Below are positions 27,001 through 34,479 of a DNA stretch of 64,000 bases, piece after piece. The notes beneath the pieces are model-generated. The model saw only the letters and a list, made by a program, of their open reading frames with translations, was not told the DNA's origin and ran no database searches. This stretch comes from Cristatella mucedo (lineage: Eukaryota; Bryozoa; Phylactolaemata; Cristatellidae). Made by a program: the position numbers and the translations under genes. The stretch spans positions 407,501-471,500 of the forward strand of contig WPIO01000029.1 of assembly GCA_009760855.2 (NCBI GenBank), given 5' to 3'. Every line of letters starts with the position of its first letter. Position 1 is the first letter of the stretch.

Positions 27001-27705
27001 CTGACCTTGTGTACGTCAGCCTTAACAATTTTATTCGTGTTGTTTAATGAGCATGCTACCACTAGCCATTCGATCGCGCTCCCGTTGCAGCAAATGTAAA
27101 GTGCCTAGAAAGAGATTGAGTTCTCTGAGGGCACTATATCAAATGTCTATTATTTACATCAGTTGGCAGGCATACATGCTGCCCCAAAAAGCTGACCAGC
27201 TTGTCAATTGTTTTAGTAGATTATTCAGCTATGCAAGTGTCTAATAATTTTTTTTCAGTTCGACACTAACATTAAACATTTTCCGACTAGCAATGCTGCA
27301 GCAGCCGACCATGCATGCACAGAAAGCCAGACTGCGCCAACAATTTCGAGCGAGTTCTGACACCATGTCCCAGCTACACTGGCAGAGCAGAGGAGCACAC
27401 TGTGCACACGAACACAGCATGCTCTCCCCCCCCCCCCGGGGGTTTGAGCCTCGCTGAAGGCGGTTCGGAAAGGATGGGAGAAAAGAGTCAAACGAATCAC
27501 AATCGTGATGGGGGCCCACTAGTCAAGTCAAAATACAATAAAAATGAGCAAGGATGATGGAGCATGATGAGCACGGATGACTAGCACCTCTTGACTAATG
27601 CAAGCTTAAATGCTTGTTTAAATACACGGTCCAAATCTCTAGTCTTGGTTGCTACGACCATACAACCACATTTACAGCAGCAGCAGCGGCTGCTGCGCAG
27701 GCGGC

Positions 27706-27747
<42 letters not shown>

Positions 27748-29870
27748 GGGGGACTATGAGCTGACACACAAGCAGTTACCATTGCAGCGAAGGCAGCCTC
27801 AAGGGCACCTATGATAATTTCATCTGATGAGACTGGCAACTCCATTGGATAGACACCGGGGGAAGTCGAACGTGTCTCTGCACACATATTCCGTACGGCT
27901 TCACCGAGCCGGACCTGTAAACAGAGGAACACACGTATTCACACAAACGTAACGCATTGTCCTCGGTACGCCATGCCCGGAAGCAGTGGAGTAACACTTC
28001 GAGCTGGTGCTAGATGAGACTTTCCACCTCCAAATTGTAACACTGCCACGAGGACATACAGCACAATGCCATAAGCCCCAAGGAATGTCACAGCGCCGGA
28101 GAGATGCCATTCATCAGGTGGTCATCTGAAGTTTCGCTCTCACAACCATTGACAGGAGAGCACGAGCCCAGTCAACCTATCTGTTTTCGTAATACAGCAG
28201 CTCAATACCGCATCACAGGTGAAATCGATCAGCACATTAATTTTAACGCCAGCACCACCGAAGGCTTCATAGCACTTTGCTTAACAGGCATCATAGGCAG
28301 CCGGCAGATACAAGGCCCATGGCTGGTTAAAGGTGGAAGTCGCAAACAGCGAGTCACAAAAAGAGCATGGCAGTAAGGGCGGCACTCCGAGCAAAAAGCT
28401 GGCTGCTGTACACAATAAAATGAAGCTGCTCGAAAACAGCGCACGGCAAAGCAGATTTACGAGCCCACAACTGCTCCACATGGCCATGGGGCTACACACT
28501 AAAGCTTGTATCGGAGCTCTCACAGGAGCCCAGGTACAGACAGCAGACATCAAGAGTTCTTCTTATTAGCCATGCTGCTCATATCTTAAGCAGCATATAG
28601 CTTATTAGCAGCACATAGCATATAACATATTAGCATATTAGCAGCGCATATCTTGAGCATAACTAGCACTAGCAGCACCAGTATGCCACCACGAATAAAG
28701 CCAAGCAAACGAGACCATGCCACGATCAAGCCCGATCACCTGAATATGTTTGTGAAGACCTCGAGCAGCTGCTACGGCAGCATCTGCTCCTGCATGCCCG
28801 TCGAATATTGCAAAGTAGGTGAACTCTGCCTAGATAACGTATACGGTGAAAACACATAGTATTTATAAAATGAATAGCTGCTAAAGTAGTCAAGCTCACA
28901 AGTGAAATCTGCTGCATCTCATCTATCGAAAAAGTAGATGACTAATATTAAGGGAAAAACGACTCACTCTAGTACTGTCCCTGTCCTGCTTGCGGTCAGA
29001 CGGTTGTCGCATTAGTGGGTCCATAGAGTAGCAACCACATGCGACCTGGTCTTCGTTTAACTCACTTTTCCCAGCATTAATGACCCTAGATGAGATTAAA
29101 CCGCAATCAGCATTCTGAAACAGCTCAGCTTGCTCTGACGCCTGACGAGGCTCTTCATGCTAGCACAAAGGTATACACACCATAAAGATGATAATAATAA
29201 CAATAATAAATTTGACAAAGTGCCCTCAGAGAACTCAATCTCTTTCTAGGCACTCTAGATTTGCTGCAAAGGATGCACGATCGAATGATTAGTGGTATGA
29301 TGCTCAATAAACATCAAGAATAACATGGTCAGAAGTGACTAGCAAAGGGTCAGAATGCAAGTATGGTTAGTGGCAGCATGCACAGCGTAAGCAGGCATAA
29401 TAACGTACATGGATACCTCGATCAACATAAAAATCTGTGGACCAGGAACGCACACGTAACGCCTTCCTTGAAGGGCGCAACATGAAGACTAACAGAGGCT
29501 TGAGCGGCTCAGATCAGGTGTCACTTGCCAGGTGCCATCAAGGTTATGCTGGGCATGCAGTCGCCTAATAGATACTAGCACAATGCGGGCCAGGTTCACA
29601 CAGAGCGATGAAACGAAGATTAGTTGATGGCGCCTACTCTGCGTATCCGGCGTGCAGCGGTATAAGATCGATGTTCTTAGGAGTCAAGATGGGTCGAACC
29701 GTTTTATCAGCTGTAGAAAGTACTTCATCTGCCCTCAAATCCAGTATGTGTGGTCTAGAATAGTCATATTTAGGATAATATCCCAAAGATCGCGCGGATC
29801 CTTCATTTCTATGACCTGTAGTTAGCCCATCAATAAAATTATTGAGAGCCCCACGCACGCTCCGAAACAT
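10127..29870 (-). CDS. PPM1H: PPM1H/J/M-type PP2C protein phosphatase, complete ten-exon gene
   Basis: A metal-dependent Ser/Thr phosphatase. Human PPM1H dephosphorylates Rab GTPases phosphorylated by LRRK2; the substrate here is inferred. Coding exons (minus strand): 29638-29870, 28968-29085, 28740-28829, 27780-27914, 22639-22751, 20425-20634, 15143-15206, 13649-13756, 12331-12482, 10127-10292. They total 1389 bases, 462 codons plus TGA, with every phase matching. Motifs by residue: NEDQ at 88-91, FDGHAG at 126-131, ANAGDCR at 224-230, TRGFGDH at 331-337, SDGLWD at 378-383, LDDIS at 443-447. These cover the metal-binding Asp/Gly positions of PP2C, so it looks catalytically competent. The segment around [13 protein letters not shown] (about 238-275) matches the flap region that sets PPM1H/J/M apart from other PP2Cs. 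The start [12 protein letters not shown] aligns with the vertebrate N terminus. At 462 residues it is shorter than human PPM1H (514), mainly between FDGHAG and GALEAAF. Which of H, J or M it descends from is unresolved. Confidence 0.95.
10690..10835 (-). mobile_element. Diverged LINE-A-related 3' fragment
   Basis: Antisense similarity to the end of LINE-A RT (GATCTCCAAAGGATTAGAGG against GGTCTCCAAAGGATTTGAGG). Clearly older than the other copies. Confidence 0.6.
11246..11315 (-). other. Decayed tRNA-like sequence
   Basis: The minus strand reads GGTAGCTCAGTCGATAGAGC, a good D arm and A box, then GGATCGGTAACCC and a weak B-box-like segment. The acceptor and T stems do not pair, so it is a tRNA pseudogene or SINE head. 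Confidence 0.45.
11785..11890 (+). mobile_element. LINE-A 3' tail
   Basis: AAAGCGCCTAGAAAGAGATT, the hairpin partner GAGGGTGCTTTATC and a TTATTATCATT-type tail. Confidence 0.85.
11951..12040 (+). repeat. (GA)n then (GACA)n microsatellite
   Basis: A compound simple repeat about 300 bases downstream of PPM1H-like exon 9, in the last intron. Confidence 0.95.
12331..12482 (-). CDS. PPM1H: PPM1H-like exon 9 (DGLWD metal site)
   Basis: Runs from CCTAG|GTGACC to CACAG|GTAAGC. It reads [20 protein letters not shown] then [14 protein letters not shown]; the Asp of DGLWD is a core PP2C metal ligand. It ends NSGSH plus two bases of Arg408. Phase 0 in, phase 2 out. Confidence 0.94.
13649..13756 (-). 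CDS. PPM1H: PPM1H-like exon 8 (TRGFGD motif)
   Basis: Thirty-six codons, phase 0 at both ends, between TTGTAG|GCACGC and GGTG|GTGAGT. It reads [20 protein letters not shown] then [16 protein letters not shown]. The family has ARVMATIGVTRGLGDHDLKV then HDSNIYIKPFLSSAPE. Confidence 0.94.
14408..15055 (-). mobile_element. LINE-A 3' end in PPM1H intron 7
   Basis: An antisense LINE-A tail starting at an (AAT)n run and reading back into the RT C terminus. It ends 88 bases from exon 7. It is in the same orientation as the host gene. Confidence 0.88.
15143..15206 (-). CDS. PPM1H: PPM1H-like exon 7 (64-bp micro-exon)
   Basis: The acceptor is ATTGTAG|G and the donor AAAAAG|GTAGCC. The first base completes Trp300, and 21 codons follow: [21 protein letters not shown]. 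The family has AYKTIEDEDLKFPLIYGEGKK. A competing donor (GAAG|GTAAAA) lies eight bases upstream, but only GTAGCC keeps phase with the next exon and preserves the conserved GEGKKAR block. Confidence 0.9.
15207..17340. other. PPM1H intron 6, left part: no feature seen
   Basis: No exon with family similarity and no copy of the window's repeat families was seen here. A short G run lies near 17060. Confidence 0.4.
17357..17495 (-). mobile_element. SINE-B (tRNA-headed, LINE-A-like tail)
   Basis: The minus strand reads TTTGGTCTAGCGGTTAAGG (A-box region), GAGGTCGTGGGCTCGAGC (B box), then a tail like AGCGCC...GGGGTGCTAT with (AAAT)n. Confidence 0.8.
18236..19170 (+). mobile_element. LINE-A 3' half in PPM1H intron 6
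   Basis: 5' truncated at 18236. Open RT C-terminal frame to 18938 ([40 protein letters not shown]), 3' UTR, hairpin and (ATT)n. Antisense to the host gene. A relatively young copy, since about 230 codons stay open. Confidence 0.9.
19171..20424. other. PPM1H intron 6, right part: no feature seen
   Basis: Short runs of TATATACGTATG type near 19235-19265. No gene or repeat family recognised. Confidence 0.4.
20425..20634 (-). CDS. PPM1H: PPM1H-like exon 6 (flap region)
   Basis: Starts with the last base of Arg230 after GCGCTAG| and ends with two bases of Trp300 at a consensus donor, GGGTG|GTAAGT. It carries [15 protein letters not shown] and [18 protein letters not shown], matching the [11 protein letters not shown] and EFTHLEFPRRVQRKELG blocks found only in PPM1H/J/M. 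In human PPM1H the flap domain is tied to substrate choice. This exon is distinctly GC-rich. Confidence 0.94.
21425..21471. repeat. Perfect 21-bp inverted repeat, 5-base loop
   Basis: Arms 21425-21445 and 21451-21471 are exact reverse complements (first arm begins GTTCATCCTATTATATCCAG); the loop is TGCTT. It lies in PPM1H intron 5. Confidence 0.95.
21690..21770 (-). other. tRNA-like (SINE-like) fragment
   Basis: The minus strand reads CTTAGTCGGTTATAGCCCG, a variable part, then GAAGGTCGTGCGTTCAACTC. This has the A-box/B-box spacing of a tRNA-derived element. The window shows only one copy. Confidence 0.4.
21790..21860 (+). repeat. CT-rich microsatellite
   Basis: (TC)n with CCCTCC interruptions, in PPM1H intron 5. 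Confidence 0.9.
21915..22172 (+). mobile_element. LINE-B 3' end
   Basis: Same 3' UTR as 35950-36217: GAGACGAAGTCTGCTGGCTA, GTGAGTGCGC, TCTTTATGACTTTGTGGAG. Ends GACGGAGATAC. Confidence 0.85.
22639..22751 (-). CDS. PPM1H: PPM1H-like exon 5 (ANAGD motif)
   Basis: A polypyrimidine acceptor (TTTTTGTAG|GACGAA) and a donor TGCAG|GTGAAC bound 37 codons plus two bases. The exon reads [10 protein letters not shown], then [20 protein letters not shown] and GDC. This matches the family's [24 protein letters not shown]. The usual Ser of GDSR is Cys here (residue 229). Confidence 0.93.
22822..22935 (+). mobile_element. SINE-B, degraded copy
   Basis: CTCTGGTTTGGGGGTTAAGG, GACCTCGAGCCCTTCGG, then a weak tail. 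It lies 71 bases upstream, in transcript order, of PPM1H exon 5. Confidence 0.6.
23010..24812 (+). mobile_element. LINE-A copy with internal deletion, PPM1H intron 4
   Basis: The post-APE linker region (23040-23220) joins directly to the RT ([15 protein letters not shown]), so the stretch between is lost. The RT catalytic box YADDTQLY is at about 23715-23740. The RT C-terminal frame is open 23680-24576. The 3' UTR and (ATT)n end at 24812. Confidence 0.9.
24815..27160 (+). mobile_element. Second LINE-A copy, PPM1H intron 4
   Basis: Directly downstream of the previous copy, and older: more stops, YADDTKLY box near 26075-26100, RT C-terminal frame 26333-26935, 3' hairpin and short tail. A SINE-B (25338-25482) splits it. 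Confidence 0.88.
25338..25482 (+). mobile_element. SINE-B, best copy, inserted in LINE-A
   Basis: tRNA-like head TGGTTTGGTCTAGCGGTTAA, B box GTCGTGGGCTCGAGCCC, tail AAGCGCCTGAATAGAGATTA ... GGGGCGCTATATAAATGAA, then (AT)n. It interrupts LINE-A between GCCTCAGGTCATG and the following AAAGGCT. Confidence 0.85.
27707..27745 (-). repeat. (CTG)13 repeat on the PPM1H sense strand
   Basis: Thirteen pure CAG units on the plus strand, with interrupted CAG/CGG units back to about 27676. It lies about 35 bases inside intron 4 from the exon 4 donor. Confidence 0.95.
27780..27914 (-). CDS. PPM1H: PPM1H-like exon 4 (GALEAAF)
   Basis: Forty-five codons between TTTACAG|GTCCGG and AATG|GTAACT, phase 0 at both ends. 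It ends [13 protein letters not shown], equivalent to GALESAFKEM of vertebrate PPM1H. The preceding 30 codons replace a longer Ser/Pro-rich insert found in vertebrates. A CTG repeat starts about 35 bases into the following intron. Confidence 0.93.
28570..28665. repeat. Imperfect AGCATAT/TTAGCAG repeat patch
   Basis: Short irregular repeats of AGCATATTAGCAG type in PPM1H intron 3, next to exon 3. Confidence 0.6.
28740..28829 (-). CDS. PPM1H: PPM1H-like exon 3 (DGHAG metal site)
   Basis: Thirty codons reading [14 protein letters not shown]...[14 protein letters not shown] is the hallmark PP2C motif, with Asp and Gly contacting the metals. The donor is CAG|GTGATC. The acceptor is taken as CTAG|GCAGAG because it joins exon 2 in phase 0; a second AG lies four bases downstream but would break the frame. 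Confidence 0.92.
28968..29085 (-). CDS. PPM1H: PPM1H-like exon 2 (NEDQ motif)
   Basis: The acceptor reads CTAG|GGTC. The first base completes Glu78, and the exon then reads [18 protein letters not shown]. This matches the family's VINAGKSTHNEDQ, where the acidic residues help bind metal. It ends ...DRDSTR at a strong donor, AGA|GTGAGT, phase 0. The low-complexity linker after NEDQ is much shorter than in vertebrates. Confidence 0.92.
29186..29405 (-). mobile_element. LINE-A 3' tail in PPM1H intron 1
   Basis: (AAT)n, AAGTGCCCTCAGAGAACTCA and the following LINE-A 3' UTR, antisense on the plus strand. Confidence 0.85.
29638..29870 (-). CDS. PPM1H: PPM1H-like exon 1 (start codon)
   Basis: Encodes residues 1-77 and two bases of codon 78. 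The ATG at 29870-29868 opens [16 protein letters not shown], which aligns with the conserved PPM1H N terminus; in vertebrates this is an amphipathic helix that holds the enzyme on Golgi membranes. The exon ends in HAGYA plus GA, at a donor reading GCAGA|GTAGGC. The purine at -3 suits initiation. The nearest upstream ATG, 19 bases away, is out of frame. Confidence 0.9.
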
Positions 29871-29930
29871 TCCAGGGATGCAGCTGCATCCGCAGGCGAC
29901 GGTCGCCCACTTCGCTTCCGACTTTAAAGT

Positions 29931-29939
29931 TCACGTGAC
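29931..29939. promoter_or_regulatory. TCACGTGAC box upstream of PPM1H-like start
   Basis: A palindromic CACGTG core with MiT/TFEB- or USF-type flanks, 61 bases upstream of the ATG. A CRE-like GACGTCAC lies at 30134-30141. No TATA box is obvious. Function is inferred from motif form and position only. Confidence 0.35.
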
Positions 29940-30884
29940 GCGTTCCATTTCCGGGGAGGGGTTTAGGCTTGTGCTGCGGCTGAATGTGCAATGTTACCTT
30001 GACTTACCGGTGTCCCAATTTGCGAATTTTTCGAGATACGAGCTGTCTCTTAGACGATTTTTCGCTTTGGGTTGAGAGCTAAAATTCGGGTTACGAGCCA
30101 GCTTCGGATACCTCACCATTAGTGGCCGCAGCAGACGTCACAGCGAACGCTGCAACGTCCGCCCAGCATCTCGTGCCACACTTTCACTTAAGCGGTTGCA
30201 ACGGAATTGCTCTCGTGTATACAAATGCGAGTAGGTGTGTCAGTGACGCAAGCAAGAGGGTGGAGGGAATAACTGCGAGTGGTTACTCAGGCCAGTAAGG
30301 GTAGCGTAGCGAAAGACGTTCCGATGCAAGGCGTTGTCCGACGACCCGAGTATGACCTCAAGCGCTGGCCTATTTATCAGTACATTTTTTAAATATACAT
30401 GCAGCCGTATTGCGTCGCGGGACATTGGCCAGAGCTTGCTAAGGATGAACGCGGTGGCGTAGCAAGAGGTGGGCAGCAGGGAGCAAGCCAGAGCCACCAG
30501 ACCGGTCGATGCGCTGTTGTTGACAGGGCATTGTCTGCAGCTCACTCGTACAGTTAGTCGCCAAAATAATAAGTTTGAGAAAGTTATTAGTGACACTGTT
30601 TATTTTTTATTCTATTCTACTTAGAGACTGTGTGTGCATTGAGTTTCCTGGCACCAGCATGTAGATGACGTCGGCTCTACTGCAATCTTCCCAAGCCATT
30701 TCGTCAAGCTCCTCGAAGGCTTGACATCTTTCTCCGGAGATAGACTCAACGGTGTGAAGGTCAATGCTACTCCAAACCAGCCTTCGTGAACTGTGCTGCT
30801 ACTGCAGCTACTGCGTACTTTTATCATTTTTGTTCGCTCAATATTCTTCAGAAGACTCGGAGGGGAAAAAGGCAAGCAGTGGCA
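29940..30884. other. Upstream of PPM1H-like gene; one weak exon candidate
   Basis: At about 30380-30520 (minus) a GC-rich open segment reads STGLVALACSLLPTSCYATA, then FILSKLWPMSRDAIR. It looks membrane-spanning and follows a CAACAACAG| acceptor-like site. I do not recognise the family, and no clean donor was found. Confidence 0.25.
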
Positions 30885-31000
30885 TGTAATAATAATAATA
30901 ATAATAATTCACTTGATAAAGTGCCCTCAGAGAACTTAATCTCTCTCTAGGCGCTTTACATTTGCTATAAAGTGAAATGCAATTGAGAGAAAACTTGAGA
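30885..31000 (-). mobile_element. LINE-A 3' tail
   Basis: (AAT)n then CACTTGATAAAGTGCCCTCA and the LINE-A tail in antisense. Confidence 0.85.
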
Positions 31001-32882
31001 AGTAGAAAGAAGCAAGCGAGTCCAGCAAGGTAGGTACTAGAAGGTTCCTTGAGGAAGGCAAAGCCGAAGAACAGTGAAGACACTGAATAGCACCAGGAAA
31101 ATCTCGACAATCACAGAGGCAATGGGGAAGCACAGTTTGAGGAGGACGAAAGCAAGAAGGACGGAGACAACGACAAGAACATGGAAGAGGAGGAGGAGGA
31201 GGAGGACAGGAATGGAGAGAGAAAGCATTACAGTACTGGTGAGAAAAAAAACACTCTGCTAGGTGAAAGCTTCATAGAAAAGAAGCTTCGCTCTTTTTAG
31301 ACGAAGACATTCGCCATTTGGACCATAGGGATGGAAGCACTGCCACAAGAGAAGAAGATACGGAATCTACTGCAATCTTTCCCAAGTGCTGACCCTGAAT
31401 GATACTGGCTATCTGAAGTTTGATAAAACCTCAGTTTTACTAGTCATTCCGCAGCCACTTCGAACTGAGCTAGTACTACGAAGATCGAGCCTGTTTCAGA
31501 AAAAAAGATTCATTTTCTGAAGAAGGTGGTCGAGCTATGAGCACAGCATGGCTCATTAGGCAACTGGCTGGTGAGAAGACATGGGAAACTTCTTGGGACT
31601 TCTGCATCTTCTAGCTTAGTACGATTCTCTCCTACAATCACACTTAGACCACTCAAGAATGAATCCAAAATCAGTCTCTTATCCGTCCCCTCAAAACCCA
31701 AACAAGTTTCTAAGTAAACTTGCCTTCACAGTCAGAGAAAGCTACTCTGTGACATACGGTGAAACAAGTACTATAGAATTCTGTTTGAATCAACTCCTGA
31801 TTTGGCACACCGCGAGGAGAGCTCTGAGGTCATTAAATATGCTATGCTGATTTCACCAAGAAAAAGGTCTTCCTCAAAGGGTCTTTCCTGGGCTTTTTTA
31901 AATCTAAGAAAAAGATGCTGCAGCAATTGAGGGCCTCAAACTCGTTTCTGATAAAACGTCCTTTCAAGATTGCAGGTCGCAGTACTATGCCAGCACAGCA
32001 GTCTTGTCTAGACACTTGTCAGGTGTCCAAAAGAGAATACTGTCCTGAAATGAGAAAGCATTTCCTTCAACTGTGACAACCGCAGCTTGAACCCGACAGG
32101 AGTTTATGCTGCAAGCCAAGATTCTGTTGTCATTACCTTTTTTGATTCAATAGAGAACACCTACTTATTCTTTTCAAGATAAACGCTGAGGTGGGAAAAA
32201 CTGAATAAAGTCTTCGCCATCACTGTCACATGTGACTCTACAACAAGGTGGAGTACAAGAGTGGAGACTGAAAGCTATCAATAATGGACTGGAAAGAATT
32301 GCAGGTCTTTTGGAGCAACTGTCTGAGAGCAAAATTAGAACACTTGAAACAAGAAGTGAAGCTGAAAATCACATACATTGTTTCTTGAACTTTAACTTTT
32401 TGGCTCTTGCCATCTTGGTAAAGTATCTTAAAGAAGATTTACCGCGTTCAGAAAAGACTGCAGCATACAGCTTCAGAGACACTTAATGGGAACTCCTCTC
32501 TCTTGAGATCGAGTTGTCAACACTTCGTGAAGACCTATGCCAAGAATCACTACTAGAGGCAAATAGGAGATGTGAATTGTGGGGAGTTTCAGTTGAACGA
32601 AAAATTTGCCGAAGAACCCAGATCCCTCGAGAACTCTCTCCAGATGTTGGTCTCACGACAGAGCGGGAGATTTCAAGAATAATGAAGAACAGCAGATACT
32701 GTCTCCGACAAGTAATTACAACTAAGTTTTTCCGGATCACAGATCTTGATACCAAGTTTGGTTCTTTGTAAAAGTTTAACAGCTTTTAAAGACACTTGAC
32801 CAGACCAAACTCCGCCAGCAATGCCTAGATATTGGAGGTGTTTATTGTTCAGAAGTTGACGGAAAATGTAATGTATCTCCGT
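31001..32882. other. Purine-rich stretch with broken coding-like frames
   Basis: Plus-strand fragments such as INNGLERIAGLLEQLSESKI (32277 on) and RRTQIPRELSPDVGLTTERE (about 32610) look peptide-like, but stops interrupt them. Possibly a decayed gene or an unknown repeat; no function assigned. Confidence 0.3.
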
Positions 32883-33288
32883 CAGTAACTCCACAAAGTC
32901 ATAAAGACCATGTGGGTGTTACGCAGGAGAGTTTTGCATAGCGCACTCACAGCCTAAGCGGCTTTCGGTACGCATTCGGTAGCCAACAGACTTCGTCTCA
33001 CGCAACAAAGAGAAAGTGGGAAGCATAGCAGAGTCAGGAGATCAGTTGAGGTAGTGAGTAGCATAGAAGTAGCAGTTCAGGACCGCTAAAAAAGATGTGA
33101 GGTTGGAGAGTAGTTGTCGTTGCGTACGAATTGTGGAAGCGAGTTCCACAGTCTAGGACCTGCAGAGCTAAAGCTTCTGTCGCCAACTGTCTTTAAGCGG
33201 AGTAATGGGACAGCTAATTTATTGTCCACACAGGACCTGAGGGCGAGAACAGGCTGAAACTGATGCAGCAGTTCAGCTAGGTACGAAA
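32883..33288 (-). mobile_element. LINE-B 3' end
   Basis: Antisense of the LINE-B 3' UTR and RT C terminus (AELLHQFQPVLALRSCVDNK; FSSAGPRLWNSLPQF). Confidence 0.88.
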
Positions 33289-33354
33289 AGAGCTGTGCAA
33301 CACTGTGCTTTATCTTATCAACAACATTCAAGGTATCATTTATGGTTGTGGTTC

Positions 33355-33470
33355 CGCCCAGGGGCAAGATTCTCTCCTTTAACGACCAGGGCTGAGGGCT
33401 CGAGCCCCGTGGCACATATAAAGCGCCTGGATAGAGATCAAGTTCTCTTAGGGTGTTACACCATTGGGTT
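33355..33470 (+). mobile_element. SINE-B, partial
   Basis: GAGGGCTCGAGCCCCGTGGC (B box) and AAAGCGCCTGGATAGAGATC; the tRNA-like 5' part is degraded. Confidence 0.65.
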
Positions 33471-33679
33471 AAATGTCTGGTGCTATATCCATGGATTAAA
33501 TGTCTGTTTTTCTTATGGTACCGTCACTGTCTTAGGTCTGGTCTATCTATCGATAGCATTAGACACGATTGCCACAATATGCTGCTGGAGTGACTGACTA
33601 CAACGGTCAGTCTATCTGCTAAGGCACTGTCGTGGTTGGAATAAGAGCTTTCTACTCAAGAAATTGTACTGTCATACAT

Positions 33680-34260
33680 GTAGAAATGCCATTAACATAT
33701 GCAGCAAGGGTGTGTAGACAATTCGCTGTGCTCGAGGACCAGAAAAGATCAAAGCAATGGTCCAACTGAGTGTCATCTGCATAGAAGTTAAAGCCTAGAT
33801 TGTGTTGGCCATTATATCGGCAAGAGGGAGAGTATAAAATAAACGAAGCGGACAGAGCACAGAACTTTGAGATGCCCCGTACTTTAGTGAATCTGTGAAT
33901 GATTCTTTCCTTTCACATTAATACTTTAAAGTCTCCCACTGAGATATGATACTAATAATAGTAATGGTAATGCATTTGATATAGCGCCCTCAGATAATTC
34001 ACTCTCTTTCTAGGTATTTTAAATTTAGGACCTGAAACATGCAGTGCCAGTGATGGCCAGGCGAGGTGACGGACGCTCAAGAAGGACTTTGTGATCAAAA
34101 GCATAGAACACTTCCGAAAGATCAAGCAGAACAAGCAGAGAGACCTTACCCAAGTCTGCATTCTAGAGAATGTCGTTATACACCCTGAGCGAGGCTGACT
34201 CTGTGGAGGGATTAGCTCTAAACACAGACTGGAACTTACTGGATAGGTTTTACCTGATTG
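33680..34260 (-). mobile_element. LINE-A RT fragment carrying a second LINE-A tail
   Basis: Antisense RT sequence in two blocks (33680-33950, 34030-34260), separated by a LINE-A 3' tail (about 33950-34030) with TATAGCGCCCTCAGATAATT. Old copy. Confidence 0.75.
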
Positions 34261-34479
34261 TGTCTAGCGCGTTTCGTGTGGCGGTCAAGTTTTATTCAGC
34301 AGTTATCCATGAAGCTCCATGAGGGTCTTCACCCAGCACTTGGCCGCGCTCCATTTATATAGAGCCTTGATGCTTTGAGCCGCGACATCTGCTATGGCTT
34401 CAATACTGGTGGCAGCCAGCTGTACTTGAAATTTAAGCCATAATAATCAACAGCGGCAACTGTTTAACTGAATTCCTGC

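Noticed and set aside
27581-27932. Leu-, Cys- and Ala-run open frames around the CAG repeat
   Set aside because: These are repeat translations; only the part that forms PPM1H exon 4 is coding.
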